Positions 7,829-15,775 of a stretch of 48,911 bases of DNA are shown one piece after another. Position 1 is the stretch's first letter. Each line of letters opens with the position of its first letter. Source of the stretch: an uncultured Lachnospiraceae bacterium. Its GTDB lineage: Bacteria > Bacillota > Clostridia > Lachnospirales > Lachnospiraceae. Where the stretch lies: NCBI GenBank assembly GCA_947577185.1, contig CANPUE010000016.1:1-48911 (forward strand), written 5' to 3'. The position numbers and the translations under genes are program-made. Under the pieces are notes generated by a model, which ran no database searches, was not told the origin of the DNA, and was given only the letters and a program-made list of their open reading frames with translations.

Positions 7829-9210
7829 ATGAGAGCATGATTCATGACATTGTACAGAAAGTCATGGCGAATATGCAGATAACCGGTTCGGTAGAAGGAA
7901 TGCACGGTGTGTTCAAAGATATGAACGAAGCCATCAAAGCATCGATCGAAGCACAGAAGGTTGTCCGCAATCTCTCTCTGGATCAGAGAGAGCAGATCAT
8001 TTCTGCGATCAGAAGAAAAACGCACGAAAATGCAGAGATCATTGCCAATATGGGGGTCAATGAAACCGGTATGGGCAATGTAGGAGATAAAATATTGAAA
8101 CACCATCTGACCGCGGATAAGACGCCCGGTACAGAGGATCTGAGCACGATTGCATGGTCGGGCGACAGAGGGCTTACGCTTGTGGAGATGGGGCCTTTCG
8201 GGGTGATCGGCGCGATTACGCCGGCAACCAATCCGTCAGAAACCGTGATCTGTAATTCGATCGGTATGATCGCGGGCGGCAATACCGTCGTGTTTAACCC
8301 GCATCCGAATGCGAAAAAGACAACAATTTTTACGATCAATATGATTAATGAAGCTTCTTTGGAGGCTGGCGGCCCGGATAATATAGCCGTCACAGTCGAA
8401 GTGCCTACGATGGATACGAGTGATGTCATGATGAAGCATCCGGCGATTCCTCTTTTGGTCGCGACCGGAGGTCCCGGCGTCGTAACGGCAGTCCTTTCTT
8501 CCGGAAAGAGAGCGATCGGCGCAGGCGCAGGCAATCCGCCCGCATTTGTGGATGACACCGCGGATGTGAGAAAAGCGGCGAAAGATATCGTAAACGGCTG
8601 TACGTTTGACAATAATCTGCCCTGTATCGCGGAGAAAGAGATTGTTGCCATGGACGGCATAGCAGACGAACTGATGCATTATATGATCTCAGAAAACGGC
8701 TGCTATCTTGCGGACAAAGAAATTCAGGATAAGCTTTCGGCGACTGTCATCACGCCCAAGGGGGCACTGAACAGAAAATGTGTCGGAAGAAGCGCGCGCG
8801 CGTTATTGTCCATGGTGGGCGTGGAAGTCGGGCCGGAGATCCGCTGTATCGTGTTTGAGGGGCAAAAGGAGCATCCGCTGATCGCGACGGAGCTGATGAT
8901 GCCGATCCTGGGAATGGTGAGAGTAAAAAGTTTTGAAGAGGGCGTGGAGACAGCCGTATGGTTAGAGCATGGCAACCGTCACTCTGCACATATCCATTCC
9001 AAGAATGTGGACAATATCACGACATATGCAAAGGCGCTTGATACGGCGATCCTTGTCAAGAACGGGCCGAGTTATGCGGCACTGGGCTATGGCGGGGAAG
9101 GATATTGTACCTTTACCATTGCTTCGAGAACGGGCGAGGGGCTGACGAGTGCCCAGACCTTTACGAAGAGAAGACGCTGTACGATGTCAGACAGCCTTTG
9201 CATCAGATAA
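7819..9210 (+). CDS. pduP: CoA-acylating propionaldehyde dehydrogenase (PduP-like)
   Basis: A 463-residue aldehyde dehydrogenase of the PduP/EutE type, converting propionaldehyde plus CoA and NAD to propionyl-CoA. The catalytic Cys is in DNNLPCIAEKE (about residue 269); the NAD-binding region includes ITPATNPS and ATGGPGVV. The first 20 residues (SVDESMIHDIVQKVMANMQ) form an amphipathic helix followed by a linker, as expected for an N-terminal encapsulation peptide. The GTG start at 7819 has AAAGGAGG 7-8 nt upstream and overlaps the previous stop codon. Confidence 0.93.
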   Translation: MSVDESMIHDIVQKVMANMQITGSVEGMHGVFKDMNEAIKASIEAQKVVRNLSLDQREQIISAIRRKTHENAEIIANMGVNETGMGNVGDKILKHHLTADKTPGTEDLSTIAWSGDRGLTLVEMGPFGVIGAITPATNPSETVICNSIGMIAGGNTVVFNPHPNAKKTTIFTINMINEASLEAGGPDNIAVTVEVPTMDTSDVMMKHPAIPLLVATGGPGVVTAVLSSGKRAIGAGAGNPPAFVDDTADVRKAAKDIVNGCTFDNNLPCIAEKEIVAMDGIADELMHYMISENGCYLADKEIQDKLSATVITPKGALNRKCVGRSARALLSMVGVEVGPEIRCIVFEGQKEHPLIATELMMPILGMVRVKSFEEGVETAVWLEHGNRHSAHIHSKNVDNITTYAKALDTAILVKNGPSYAALGYGGEGYCTFTIASRTGEGLTSAQTFTKRRRCTMSDSLCIR

Positions 9211-9253
9211 TATTTTTTATTAGTATCGATCCATTCAAAAAGGAGGAGAGAAG

Positions 9254-10477
9254 ATGGCAGTAAACGAGCAGGAAGTCGAGCAGATCGTGAAGCAGATCTT
9301 GAACCAGATATCCGGAAACGGCTCTGGCGTACAGACGCCCTCTGCGGCAGGAAATGCCAAAGCAGGCACAGCGATCCCGGCCACAGCGCATGTCGCGATG
9401 CTGACAGAACTTGAGAAATTTGAAATAAAAGAATACCCTATGCCGCAGGTCGGCGATGATGATATACTGGTGAAAGTGGAGGGCTGCGGTGTCTGCGGAA
9501 CAGATGCGCATGAATTCAAGCGCGATCCGTTTGGCCTGATCCCGGTAGCGCTCGGACATGAGGGAACCGGAGAGATCGTCAAAATGGGTAAGAACGTAAA
9601 GAAGGACAGTGCGGGCAAAGACCTTCGTCTGGGAGATAAGGTCGTAACCTGTATGATCTTTAAAGACGATCCGGAGATCACGATGTATGATCTGAATAAG
9701 CAGAACGTGGGCGCTGCGGATGTATATGGACTTCTGCCGGATGATGAGGTTCACCTGAACGGATGGTTTTCCGATTATATTCTGATCCGCGGAGGCTCCA
9801 CCGTATTTAACGTAAGCGACCTGGATCTGGATTCCAGAATTTTGATCGAGCCATGTGCCGTATTGATTCATGCGGTGGAAAGAGCGAAGACAACCGGAAT
9901 CTTACGTTTCAACAGCCGCGTTGTCGTTCAGGGATGCGGGCCGATCGGTCTGATTTGTATTGCAGTGCTGCGCACGCTTGGCATCGAGAACATTACGGCT
10001 GTGGACGGCAACCAGACAAGACTTGATTTTGCGAAGAAACTCGGCGCTTCCCATACGGTAAGTTTCAAAGACTTCCAGGGGATCGAGGCATTGACGGGAG
10101 CGGTAAAAGATTCTTTCGGGGGACATCTGGCAGATTTTGCGTTCCAGTGTACGGGTAATCCCATGGCGCATGCCAATATTTACAAGTTCATCCGCAACGG
10201 AGGCGGGCTTTGCGAACTTGGCTTTTTCGTAAATGGCGGGGACGCGACGATCAATCCGCACTTTGATCTGTGTTCGAAAGAGATCACGCTGGTAGGTTCC
10301 TGGGTTTATACGCTGAGAGACTACGCGACGACGTTTGATTTCTTAAAGAGAGCAAAGGGGATCGGCCTTCCGATGTCGGAGCTGATCACGCACAAATATC
10401 CGTTAGAGCAGATCAACGAAGCGCTCAAGACCAATCTTGCCATGACAGGACTGAAAATAGCGATTGTAAACAGATAG
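9254..10477 (+). CDS. Zinc-type alcohol dehydrogenase (MDR), microcompartment-targeted
   Basis: A 407-residue medium-chain dehydrogenase. Catalytic zinc ligands are in GCGVCGTDAHE (Cys81) and GHEGTGE (His102); the Rossmann motif is VQGCGPIGL. The N-terminus, NEQEVEQIVKQILNQIS, is an amphipathic helix with a Gly/Ala-rich linker, a likely encapsulation peptide. The four-Cys structural-zinc lobe usual in this family is absent. In the pathway it probably reduces lactaldehyde to 1,2-propanediol and/or propionaldehyde to propanol, regenerating NAD; which step it serves cannot be decided here. It replaces the iron-type PduQ of other loci. Confidence 0.9.
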   Translation: MAVNEQEVEQIVKQILNQISGNGSGVQTPSAAGNAKAGTAIPATAHVAMLTELEKFEIKEYPMPQVGDDDILVKVEGCGVCGTDAHEFKRDPFGLIPVALGHEGTGEIVKMGKNVKKDSAGKDLRLGDKVVTCMIFKDDPEITMYDLNKQNVGAADVYGLLPDDEVHLNGWFSDYILIRGGSTVFNVSDLDLDSRILIEPCAVLIHAVERAKTTGILRFNSRVVVQGCGPIGLICIAVLRTLGIENITAVDGNQTRLDFAKKLGASHTVSFKDFQGIEALTGAVKDSFGGHLADFAFQCTGNPMAHANIYKFIRNGGGLCELGFFVNGGDATINPHFDLCSKEITLVGSWVYTLRDYATTFDFLKRAKGIGLPMSELITHKYPLEQINEALKTNLAMTGLKIAIVNR

Positions 10478-10523
10478 AAAGGATCAGAATCTTTTCAGGT
10501 CTGAGAAAGGAGCCGCATAAAAG

Positions 10524-10862
10524 ATGGAAGGATTAACATCTCGTAACGAATCAGAAGCGGTAGGGCTGCTTGAAGTGTTTGGACTTGTATGTGCTTTCCT
10601 TGCCGCGGATGCCGGCTGCAAGGCTGCCGATGTCCGCCTGGAGGTATTTGACAAAAATAAGCCGGCCAATGCGGATTCTCTGCCGGTTCCGTTGCTTGTC
10701 ACCGTGAAGTTCAGAGGCAGCATCGCCGACGTGGAGGAAGCTATGAGAGCGGCGGAGGCAGTCGCGCTTGCGAATACGGGAATTGTATCCAAACATATTA
10801 TTGCAAGACCCACGCAGGATACGGAGAAAATGTTAAAAGTCAGTGCACTCGATAAAAACTGA
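10524..10862 (+). CDS. BMC-H shell protein, divergent
   Basis: A 112-residue single-BMC-domain protein (SEAVGLLEVFGLVCAFLAADA ... VTVKFRGSIADVEEAMRAAEAVA ... SKHIIARPTQDTEKML, given in parts). It has about 10 extra N-terminal residues and an insertion after strand 2 (EVFDKNKPANADSLPVP) compared with the short PduA-like proteins downstream, so its pore-facing loop differs. The ATG follows GAAAGGAGCCG. It is likely a minor hexamer with its own pore chemistry. Confidence 0.88.
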   Translation: MEGLTSRNESEAVGLLEVFGLVCAFLAADAGCKAADVRLEVFDKNKPANADSLPVPLLVTVKFRGSIADVEEAMRAAEAVALANTGIVSKHIIARPTQDTEKMLKVSALDKN

Positions 10863-10930
10863 TCATAGATCAATAATATTTTATAAGAACAGATGTAATA
10901 CATGTGTTTCAGATTAAGGAGGAAAAAAGT

Positions 10931-11212
10931 ATGGCACAGGAAGCTTTGGGAATGGTAGAAACAAGAGGACTTACCGCAGCGATTGAGGCAGCGGATGCGA
11001 TGACAAAAGCAGCGGAGGTAGTTCTGATCGGAACAGAAAAAATCGGTTCCGGACTCGTGACCGTTATGGTACGCGGTGACGTAGGCGCAGTAAAGGCTGC
11101 TGTAGAGGCAGGCACAAATGCGGCATCAAAATTAGGAGAACTCGTAGCGACTCATGTGATCCCGAGACCGCACAGTGATGTGGAGAAGATTCTTCCGAAA
11201 TTTAAAGGTTAG
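10931..11212 (+). CDS. BMC-H shell protein, PduA/PduJ-like
   Basis: A 93-residue canonical BMC-H hexamer subunit beginning [13 protein letters not shown], with the pore segment [19 protein letters not shown] and the C-terminal [16 protein letters not shown]. The start at 10931 is fixed by AAGGAGG shortly before it and by the conserved N-terminus; a frame 9 codons longer is not supported. It is nearly identical to the product of 11627-11905, pointing to gene duplication. It probably forms most of the facets. Confidence 0.94.
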   Translation: MAQEALGMVETRGLTAAIEAADAMTKAAEVVLIGTEKIGSGLVTVMVRGDVGAVKAAVEAGTNAASKLGELVATHVIPRPHSDVEKILPKFKG

Positions 11213-11233
11213 TATTTTTAAAGGAGAAACGGC

Positions 11234-11611
11234 ATGGGCAACGCATATGGATTCATAGAAATCACCGGAGTGGTGGCGGCGATGGATGCGCTGGACATTA
11301 TGTGCAAGGCAGCGGATGTAACGCTGGCCACGTGGGAGCGTAAACTCGGCGGCAGACTCGTCACGCTGGTCATACAGGGTGAAGTGGCCGCAGTCATACA
11401 GGCGGTTGAAGCAGGTTCTACGCAGGCAATCAAGAAACCGGCGGCAACCGGCGTGCTTCCCAATCCGCATCCTGAGATCGTCAGGATGGTGGAGTTATCG
11501 GCAAGCCGTTTTAAAGGGAAAACGGAACCCTCTTCGGGCTCTAAAATGTTGGGTGAAGATCCGCCGGATTTTGTGCCCAAAGAAAAAGATGAAAAAGAAG
11601 GAAAAGAATAA
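11234..11611 (+). CDS. BMC-H shell protein with charged C-terminal tail
   Basis: A 125-residue BMC-H protein: domain at 1-90 (NAYGFIEITGVVAAMDALDI, ATWERKLGGRLVTLVIQGEV), followed by a 30-residue low-complexity tail rich in Lys and Glu (VPKEKDEKEGKE at the end). Extended BMC-H proteins such as PduK and EutK carry C-terminal additions of unclear role. This tail has no Cys motif and no helix-turn-helix as in EutK. It lies between two near-identical PduA-like genes. Confidence 0.88.
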   Translation: MGNAYGFIEITGVVAAMDALDIMCKAADVTLATWERKLGGRLVTLVIQGEVAAVIQAVEAGSTQAIKKPAATGVLPNPHPEIVRMVELSASRFKGKTEPSSGSKMLGEDPPDFVPKEKDEKEGKE

Positions 11612-11626
11612 CAGGAGGAAATGATT

Positions 11627-11905
11627 ATGGCACAGGAAGCATTGGGAATGGTAGAAACAAGAGGTCTTGTTGCGGCAATCGAGGCAGCGGACGCTATGTG
11701 TAAGGCTGCAAACGTAACTTTGATCGGAACAGAGAAAATCGGTTCCGGACTGGTAACCGTTATGGTACGCGGAGATGTAGGGGCTGTAAAGTCTTCCGTA
11801 GAGGCAGGCGCTAACAGCGCAGGTTCTCTTGGAGAACTGGTAGCGACTCACGTAATTCCGAGACCGCATAACGACGTAGAAATGATTTTACCCAAAGTAC
11901 AGTAA
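11627..11905 (+). CDS. BMC-H shell protein, PduA/PduJ-like, second copy
   Basis: A 92-residue BMC-H protein starting [14 protein letters not shown], very similar to the product of 10931-11212, differing mainly at the N-terminal helix (MCKAANV) and the [16 protein letters not shown] segment. AGGAGG at 11613-11618 is 8 nt from the ATG at 11627, and only 2 nt from the in-frame ATG at 11621, so 11627 is the start. A PduA/PduJ-like pair is common in shells and supplies the bulk hexamers. Confidence 0.94.
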   Translation: MAQEALGMVETRGLVAAIEAADAMCKAANVTLIGTEKIGSGLVTVMVRGDVGAVKSSVEAGANSAGSLGELVATHVIPRPHNDVEMILPKVQ

Positions 11906-11991
11906 AAATTGTTTCCGTTAAAAGATTCTGAGCACAAAACCGGGCAGGGTAAAAGGGCCCGGTGAAGGGCCGGAATGAGAAAGGCGTGGTT

Positions 11992-12651
11992 ATGACGATG
12001 GACGGTTATCATGACGTAGAACAGATTACAAGGATGGTACTCCAGACGATCGAAAGTGCCAGAGGAGACGAAAAGCGGATGACAGTTCCGGTGGGCGTAT
12101 CCGCAAGGCATATTCATCTGACGCAGGAAGACGTTGAGAAGCTGTTTGGAGCAGGCTATCAACTGACAAAGAAAAAAGAACTGATGGGCGGGCAGTTTGC
12201 GGCGAACGAGCAGTGTACGATCGTCGGTCTGAAACTCCGTGCGATTGAAAATGTACGGATTCTCGGTCCTGTCAGAAAAAAGTCACAGGTGGAGATCTCT
12301 GCTACGGATGCGCGCACACTGGGTGTGAACGCGCCGCTCCGCCAGTCGGGCGATACGGCAGGATCGGCGCCTGTAGCGCTTGTCGGACCCAAAGGGGTCG
12401 TATACTTAAATGAGGGATGCATTGTTGCGGCAAGGCATATCCATATGACGCCGGAAGAAGCGGCGTTGGTGTCCCTGCATGACGGAGATTATGTTTCCGT
12501 GCGCATGGGCAATGAAAGAGGCGCAGTACTTGACAATGTCAAGATACGTGTCGATGATTCCTTTTCTCTGGAAATGCATATCGATACGGATGAAGCCAAT
12601 GCCTGTCAGGTAAGACAGGGTGATTTTGCGGCAATCATTCAGAAGATATAA
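11992..12651 (+). CDS. pduL: Phosphate propanoyltransferase PduL
   Basis: A PduL-type phosphotransacylase of about 219 residues, converting propionyl-CoA and phosphate to propionyl phosphate and free CoA, which recycles CoA inside the compartment. The two zinc-binding His motifs are visible in duplicate: VPVGVSARHIHL and CIVAARHIHMTPEEA; the MGGQF and GPKGVVYLN segments are also typical. The N-terminal YHDVEQITRMVLQTIESA is a probable encapsulation peptide. A GTG at 11962 opens the frame, but the ATG at 11992 (or 11998) with AAAGG upstream is the likelier start. Its N-terminus starts 86 bp after the preceding shell gene. Confidence 0.92.
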   Translation: MTMDGYHDVEQITRMVLQTIESARGDEKRMTVPVGVSARHIHLTQEDVEKLFGAGYQLTKKKELMGGQFAANEQCTIVGLKLRAIENVRILGPVRKKSQVEISATDARTLGVNAPLRQSGDTAGSAPVALVGPKGVVYLNEGCIVAARHIHMTPEEAALVSLHDGDYVSVRMGNERGAVLDNVKIRVDDSFSLEMHIDTDEANACQVRQGDFAAIIQKI

Positions 12652-12695
12652 ACGTATTTGCGGAAAAATGCCGCAGGATGGGAGCATGATTATTT

Positions 12696-12965
12696 ATGAT
12701 AATAGGAAAAGTCGTGGGAAGCATATTCTCTACAAGAAAGAGCGAAAAGTTAGTAGGCAATAAGTTTATGATTGTGGAACCGGTGGAGGCAATGCGTGGA
12801 GGCGGGGAACGTCTGATCGCGATTGATATCATAGGAGCCGGGATCGGAGAGTACGTCATGGTGGCACAGGGCTCTGCAGCCAGGATCGGCTGCGATATGG
12901 CGGATGCGCCCGTTGACGCTGCGATCGTAGGGATTATTGATGAAGGACAGGATTGGAGTAAATGA
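12696..12965 (+). CDS. BMC-P vertex protein, EutN/CcmL family
   Basis: An 89-residue EutN/CcmL-type pentamer subunit, which caps the vertices of the icosahedral shell. The family signatures IIGKVVGSIFSTRK at the start, GERLIAIDIIGAGIGEYVM in the middle and VDAAIVGIIDE at the end are visible. The stop overlaps the start of the PduS-like gene (ATGA at 12962-12965), so translation is coupled. This is the only BMC-P gene in the locus. Confidence 0.93.
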   Translation: MIIGKVVGSIFSTRKSEKLVGNKFMIVEPVEAMRGGGERLIAIDIIGAGIGEYVMVAQGSAARIGCDMADAPVDAAIVGIIDEGQDWSK

Positions 12966-14293
12966 TCATGCTGCTAAATGAACTCAAAGACATAGCAAGA
13001 GAAAACGGCATAGTGGGAGCCGGCGGAGCCGGTTTCCCTTCTTATGCCAAGATGACGGACAAAGCGGATACCGTTATATTAAATTGTGTGGAATGTGAAC
13101 CTCTGTTAAAACTCCATAAGCAGCTTCTTGCAGCAAATGCGGAAGAGATCGTACAGATGCTGGATGAGGTGCGGGAGAGCCTGGGGGCAGAGGACGCGGT
13201 GATTGGTATTAAGCATGAACATAAAAATACTATCCGGATTTTGAATGAGGTCATTGAAAACTACCCCAGGGTCAGAATTTGTGCCGTCCGTCCTACATAT
13301 CCGATGGGGGATGAAGTGATCCTGATCTATGAGGCAACGGGACGGGTGATTAAACCGGGAGGAATCCCGATCGACGAACGCGTTGTGGTATACAATGCGG
13401 AGACAATGTATAATCTGTATCAGGCAGTACACAGGGACAGACCGGTTACCGACAAACTGGTATCCATCGTGGGAGAAGTCGAACATCCGGTTACAGTCCG
13501 CATTCCGCTTGGAACGACCGTAAAGGAAGCGGTTGCCCTTGCAGGAAGAATCAAGACGGAACATCCTGCCTATGTGATGGGCGGTCCGATGATGGGAAAG
13601 CCCGGAACAGAACGTACTCTTATTACAAAGACAACAAACGCAATTATCGTTTTACCGGAAGACCATAAAGTGGTAATGCGTATGAATAAAAACCTTACAA
13701 TAGAAAGAAGACGTGCGGCGTCCTCCTGCTGTCAGTGCAGGACGTGCACGGAGATGTGTCCAAGACATGCGCTTGGACATCCGATCGAACCGCACCGGAT
13801 CATGCGTGCGGTAGCCAGCCATGACACGACGGATTTGTCTGTTTATACGAATACGGCGTATTGCAGCAGCTGCGGTTTATGTGAAAATTATGCCTGCCCG
13901 CAGGGACTTTCGCCAAGAAGCGTGATTGCTGAATTCAAGAACGGCCTTCGGGCAGCAGGCATCCGCGGCGGAGAACCGACGATTTCACAGGTGGTATCCG
14001 ACAGGGAATTCAGGAAAGTACCTGTGCAGAGATTAAAGGCAAAACTCGGATTGTCACAGTACGATATTCCGGCGCCGCTCATCGACGGCATACCGGAAAT
14101 AAAATCTGTTAAGATCCCGTTGAGCCAGCATATCGGCGCACCTGCGAGACCCGTCGTATCGGAAAACGACGTCGTGACGAAAGGACACAAAATCGCGGAA
14201 GCCGCGGAAGGATTGAGCGTGGCGATCCACGCATCCATTGACGGCGTCGTAGAGAAAGTAAGTGACAGGGAAATTGTGATCCATAGGAAATAG
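12962..14293 (+). CDS. pduS: PduS-like flavin/iron-sulfur electron transfer protein
   Basis: A 443-residue RnfC/PduS-family protein. The N-terminal glycine-rich VGAGGAGFPSYAK and the NCVECEPLL segment are the NADH/FMN binding region; an SLBB-like domain follows. Two [4Fe-4S] motifs lie at Cys257-x2-Cys-x2-Cys-x3-Cys (QCRTCTEMCPRHALG) and Cys301-x2-Cys-x2-Cys-x4-Cys (CSSCGLCENYACP). In coenzyme B12 loci PduS reduces cobalamin. This locus uses a glycyl radical enzyme, so here PduS more likely moves electrons across the shell, for NADH balance or for activase reduction. It overlaps the vertex protein gene. Confidence 0.9.
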   Translation: MIMLLNELKDIARENGIVGAGGAGFPSYAKMTDKADTVILNCVECEPLLKLHKQLLAANAEEIVQMLDEVRESLGAEDAVIGIKHEHKNTIRILNEVIENYPRVRICAVRPTYPMGDEVILIYEATGRVIKPGGIPIDERVVVYNAETMYNLYQAVHRDRPVTDKLVSIVGEVEHPVTVRIPLGTTVKEAVALAGRIKTEHPAYVMGGPMMGKPGTERTLITKTTNAIIVLPEDHKVVMRMNKNLTIERRRAASSCCQCRTCTEMCPRHALGHPIEPHRIMRAVASHDTTDLSVYTNTAYCSSCGLCENYACPQGLSPRSVIAEFKNGLRAAGIRGGEPTISQVVSDREFRKVPVQRLKAKLGLSQYDIPAPLIDGIPEIKSVKIPLSQHIGAPARPVVSENDVVTKGHKIAEAAEGLSVAIHASIDGVVEKVSDREIVIHRK

Positions 14294-14326
14294 GCGGAAA
14301 AAAACAGCATCAGAGAGGATAGGAAA

Positions 14327-14875
14327 ATGGCCAAAGCGATTGGAATGGTAGAAATTACAACGGTATCAACAGGATATTCGGCCGCGGACGAGATGGCAAA
14401 GGCTGCAGACGTGGAAATTTTGCAGGCGGAGGTAACCTGTCCGGGCAAGTTTGTGATCCTTGTTACAGGGGAACTCAGCGCGGTCCAGGCATCTGTAGAC
14501 AGGGCGGAGCATAAGTACCAGGACAAAGTGATCGACACTTTTGTATTGGGAAATCCGCATGAGCAGATCTTTCCGGCAATCTATGGAACCGCACAGCCGG
14601 AGAAAATAGATGCGCTGGGCATTTTAGAGACATATGACGTTGCGGCGCTCATCGTGGCGGCGGACCTTGCGGCTAAGACGGCGGTTGTCGATCTGATTGA
14701 ACTGCGGCTGGCAAAAGGAATGTGCGGCAAGAGCTACATGACGTTAACGGGCAGCGTATCCGCCGTACAGGCAGCGATTGACCGGGCGAAAAGCGAAGCA
14801 GGCGATAAGGGCATGTTCCTTGACAGTTCCGTGATCGCAAGACCTTCTGATAAACTGTTGGAACACATATTCTGA
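14327..14875 (+). CDS. pduT: BMC-T shell protein, PduT-like
   Basis: A 182-residue tandem-BMC protein forming pseudohexameric trimers. Domain 1 (1-90) begins AKAIGMVEITTVSTGYSAAD, domain 2 begins ALGILETYDVAALIVAADLA. Cys38, in EVTCPGKF, matches the position at which PduT holds a [4Fe-4S] cluster at the threefold pore, one Cys per subunit. With PduS next to it, it could pass electrons through the shell. The ATG follows AGAGAGGATAGG. It starts 33 bp after pduS. Confidence 0.92.
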   Translation: MAKAIGMVEITTVSTGYSAADEMAKAADVEILQAEVTCPGKFVILVTGELSAVQASVDRAEHKYQDKVIDTFVLGNPHEQIFPAIYGTAQPEKIDALGILETYDVAALIVAADLAAKTAVVDLIELRLAKGMCGKSYMTLTGSVSAVQAAIDRAKSEAGDKGMFLDSSVIARPSDKLLEHIF

Positions 14876-14891
14876 GGCAGGGAGGCAGAAT

Positions 14892-15656
14892 ATGTTAGCG
14901 GCAGAGAGAAGAAGTTTAATTTTGGAAAAGGTTCATGAAAATAAAACGGTTGTCGTGAGCGAACTGAGCAAAGAATTTGATGTTTCGGAGGAGACGATCA
15001 GACGGGATCTGGATAAGCTTGAGGAAGACGGTCATGTGATCAAAAGTTACGGCGGCGCTGTCATCAACGAAAAGAGCAGTATCGACCTTCCGTTTAATGT
15101 CAGATGGAAAGCGAATCCGAAGGGAAAGCAGAGGATTGCGGAACTGATCAGCAAAGAGATCGAAGACGGCGACCACATCATGCTGGACGCATCCACGACG
15201 GCAGTATTTATTGCCAAAAATATCAAGCAGAAAAGACATTTGACGGTGATTACCAACTCGATAGAAATCCTGCTGGAGCTTGCGGATGTTTCAGGATGGG
15301 ACATCATAGTGACAGGCGGTCTGCTAAAAACCGGTTCCATGTCCATGATCGGCAAAAAAGCGCTGGACAGCCTCAGTTCTTATCATGTGGATAAAGCTTT
15401 TTTTTCCTGCAAGGGGATCGACAGAAAACAGGGAATTACCGACGGAAATGATGAGACCGGCGGCATGAAGCAGATCATGATCGAGGCGGCCGACAAGGTG
15501 TATCTGGCGGTTGATTCCAGTAAATTTGACAAGACGGCGTTTTCCAGAATCAGCGGCCTTTCCGGCGTCGATGTCGTCGTGACGGACAAAAAACCGGCGG
15601 CAGCATGGATGGAGACGTTTCAGGAGTTAAAAATAGAATGTATTTACAGAGAGTAA
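14892..15656 (+). CDS. DeoR-family transcriptional regulator
   Basis: A 254-residue DeoR/GlpR-type regulator. The N-terminal helix-turn-helix is VSELSKEFDVSEETIRRDLD; the C-terminal sugar-phosphate sensor domain includes GDHIMLDASTTAVFIAKNI, ITNSIEILLEL and VTGGLLKTGSMSMIGKKALD. DeoR proteins usually bind a sugar phosphate; fuculose-1-P, rhamnulose-1-P or dihydroxyacetone phosphate are sensible candidates. It sits inside the operon between the shell genes and the dehydratase, 16 bp after pduT. The inverted repeats at the operon promoter (5177-5215) and at 6402-6478 are possible targets. Confidence 0.92.
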   Translation: MLAAERRSLILEKVHENKTVVVSELSKEFDVSEETIRRDLDKLEEDGHVIKSYGGAVINEKSSIDLPFNVRWKANPKGKQRIAELISKEIEDGDHIMLDASTTAVFIAKNIKQKRHLTVITNSIEILLELADVSGWDIIVTGGLLKTGSMSMIGKKALDSLSSYHVDKAFFSCKGIDRKQGITDGNDETGGMKQIMIEAADKVYLAVDSSKFDKTAFSRISGLSGVDVVVTDKKPAAAWMETFQELKIECIYRE

Positions 15657-15775
15657 AGAGTGAGCGATAAATCTTTCAGGCACTGGTTTGAAAGGAAAGG
15701 CATTTACCCGGGCGCAATGACTCGCAGTAAACTGCTTTGACATGGAGGATTAGCAAGAAAGGAGCATGATTGTCA

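Noticed and set aside
7983..8660. Long minus-strand frames opposite pduP (7983-8660 and 8236-8679) and elsewhere in the shell genes
   Set aside because: They are shadows of a well-supported GC-rich coding region, lack ribosome binding sites and show no family features.
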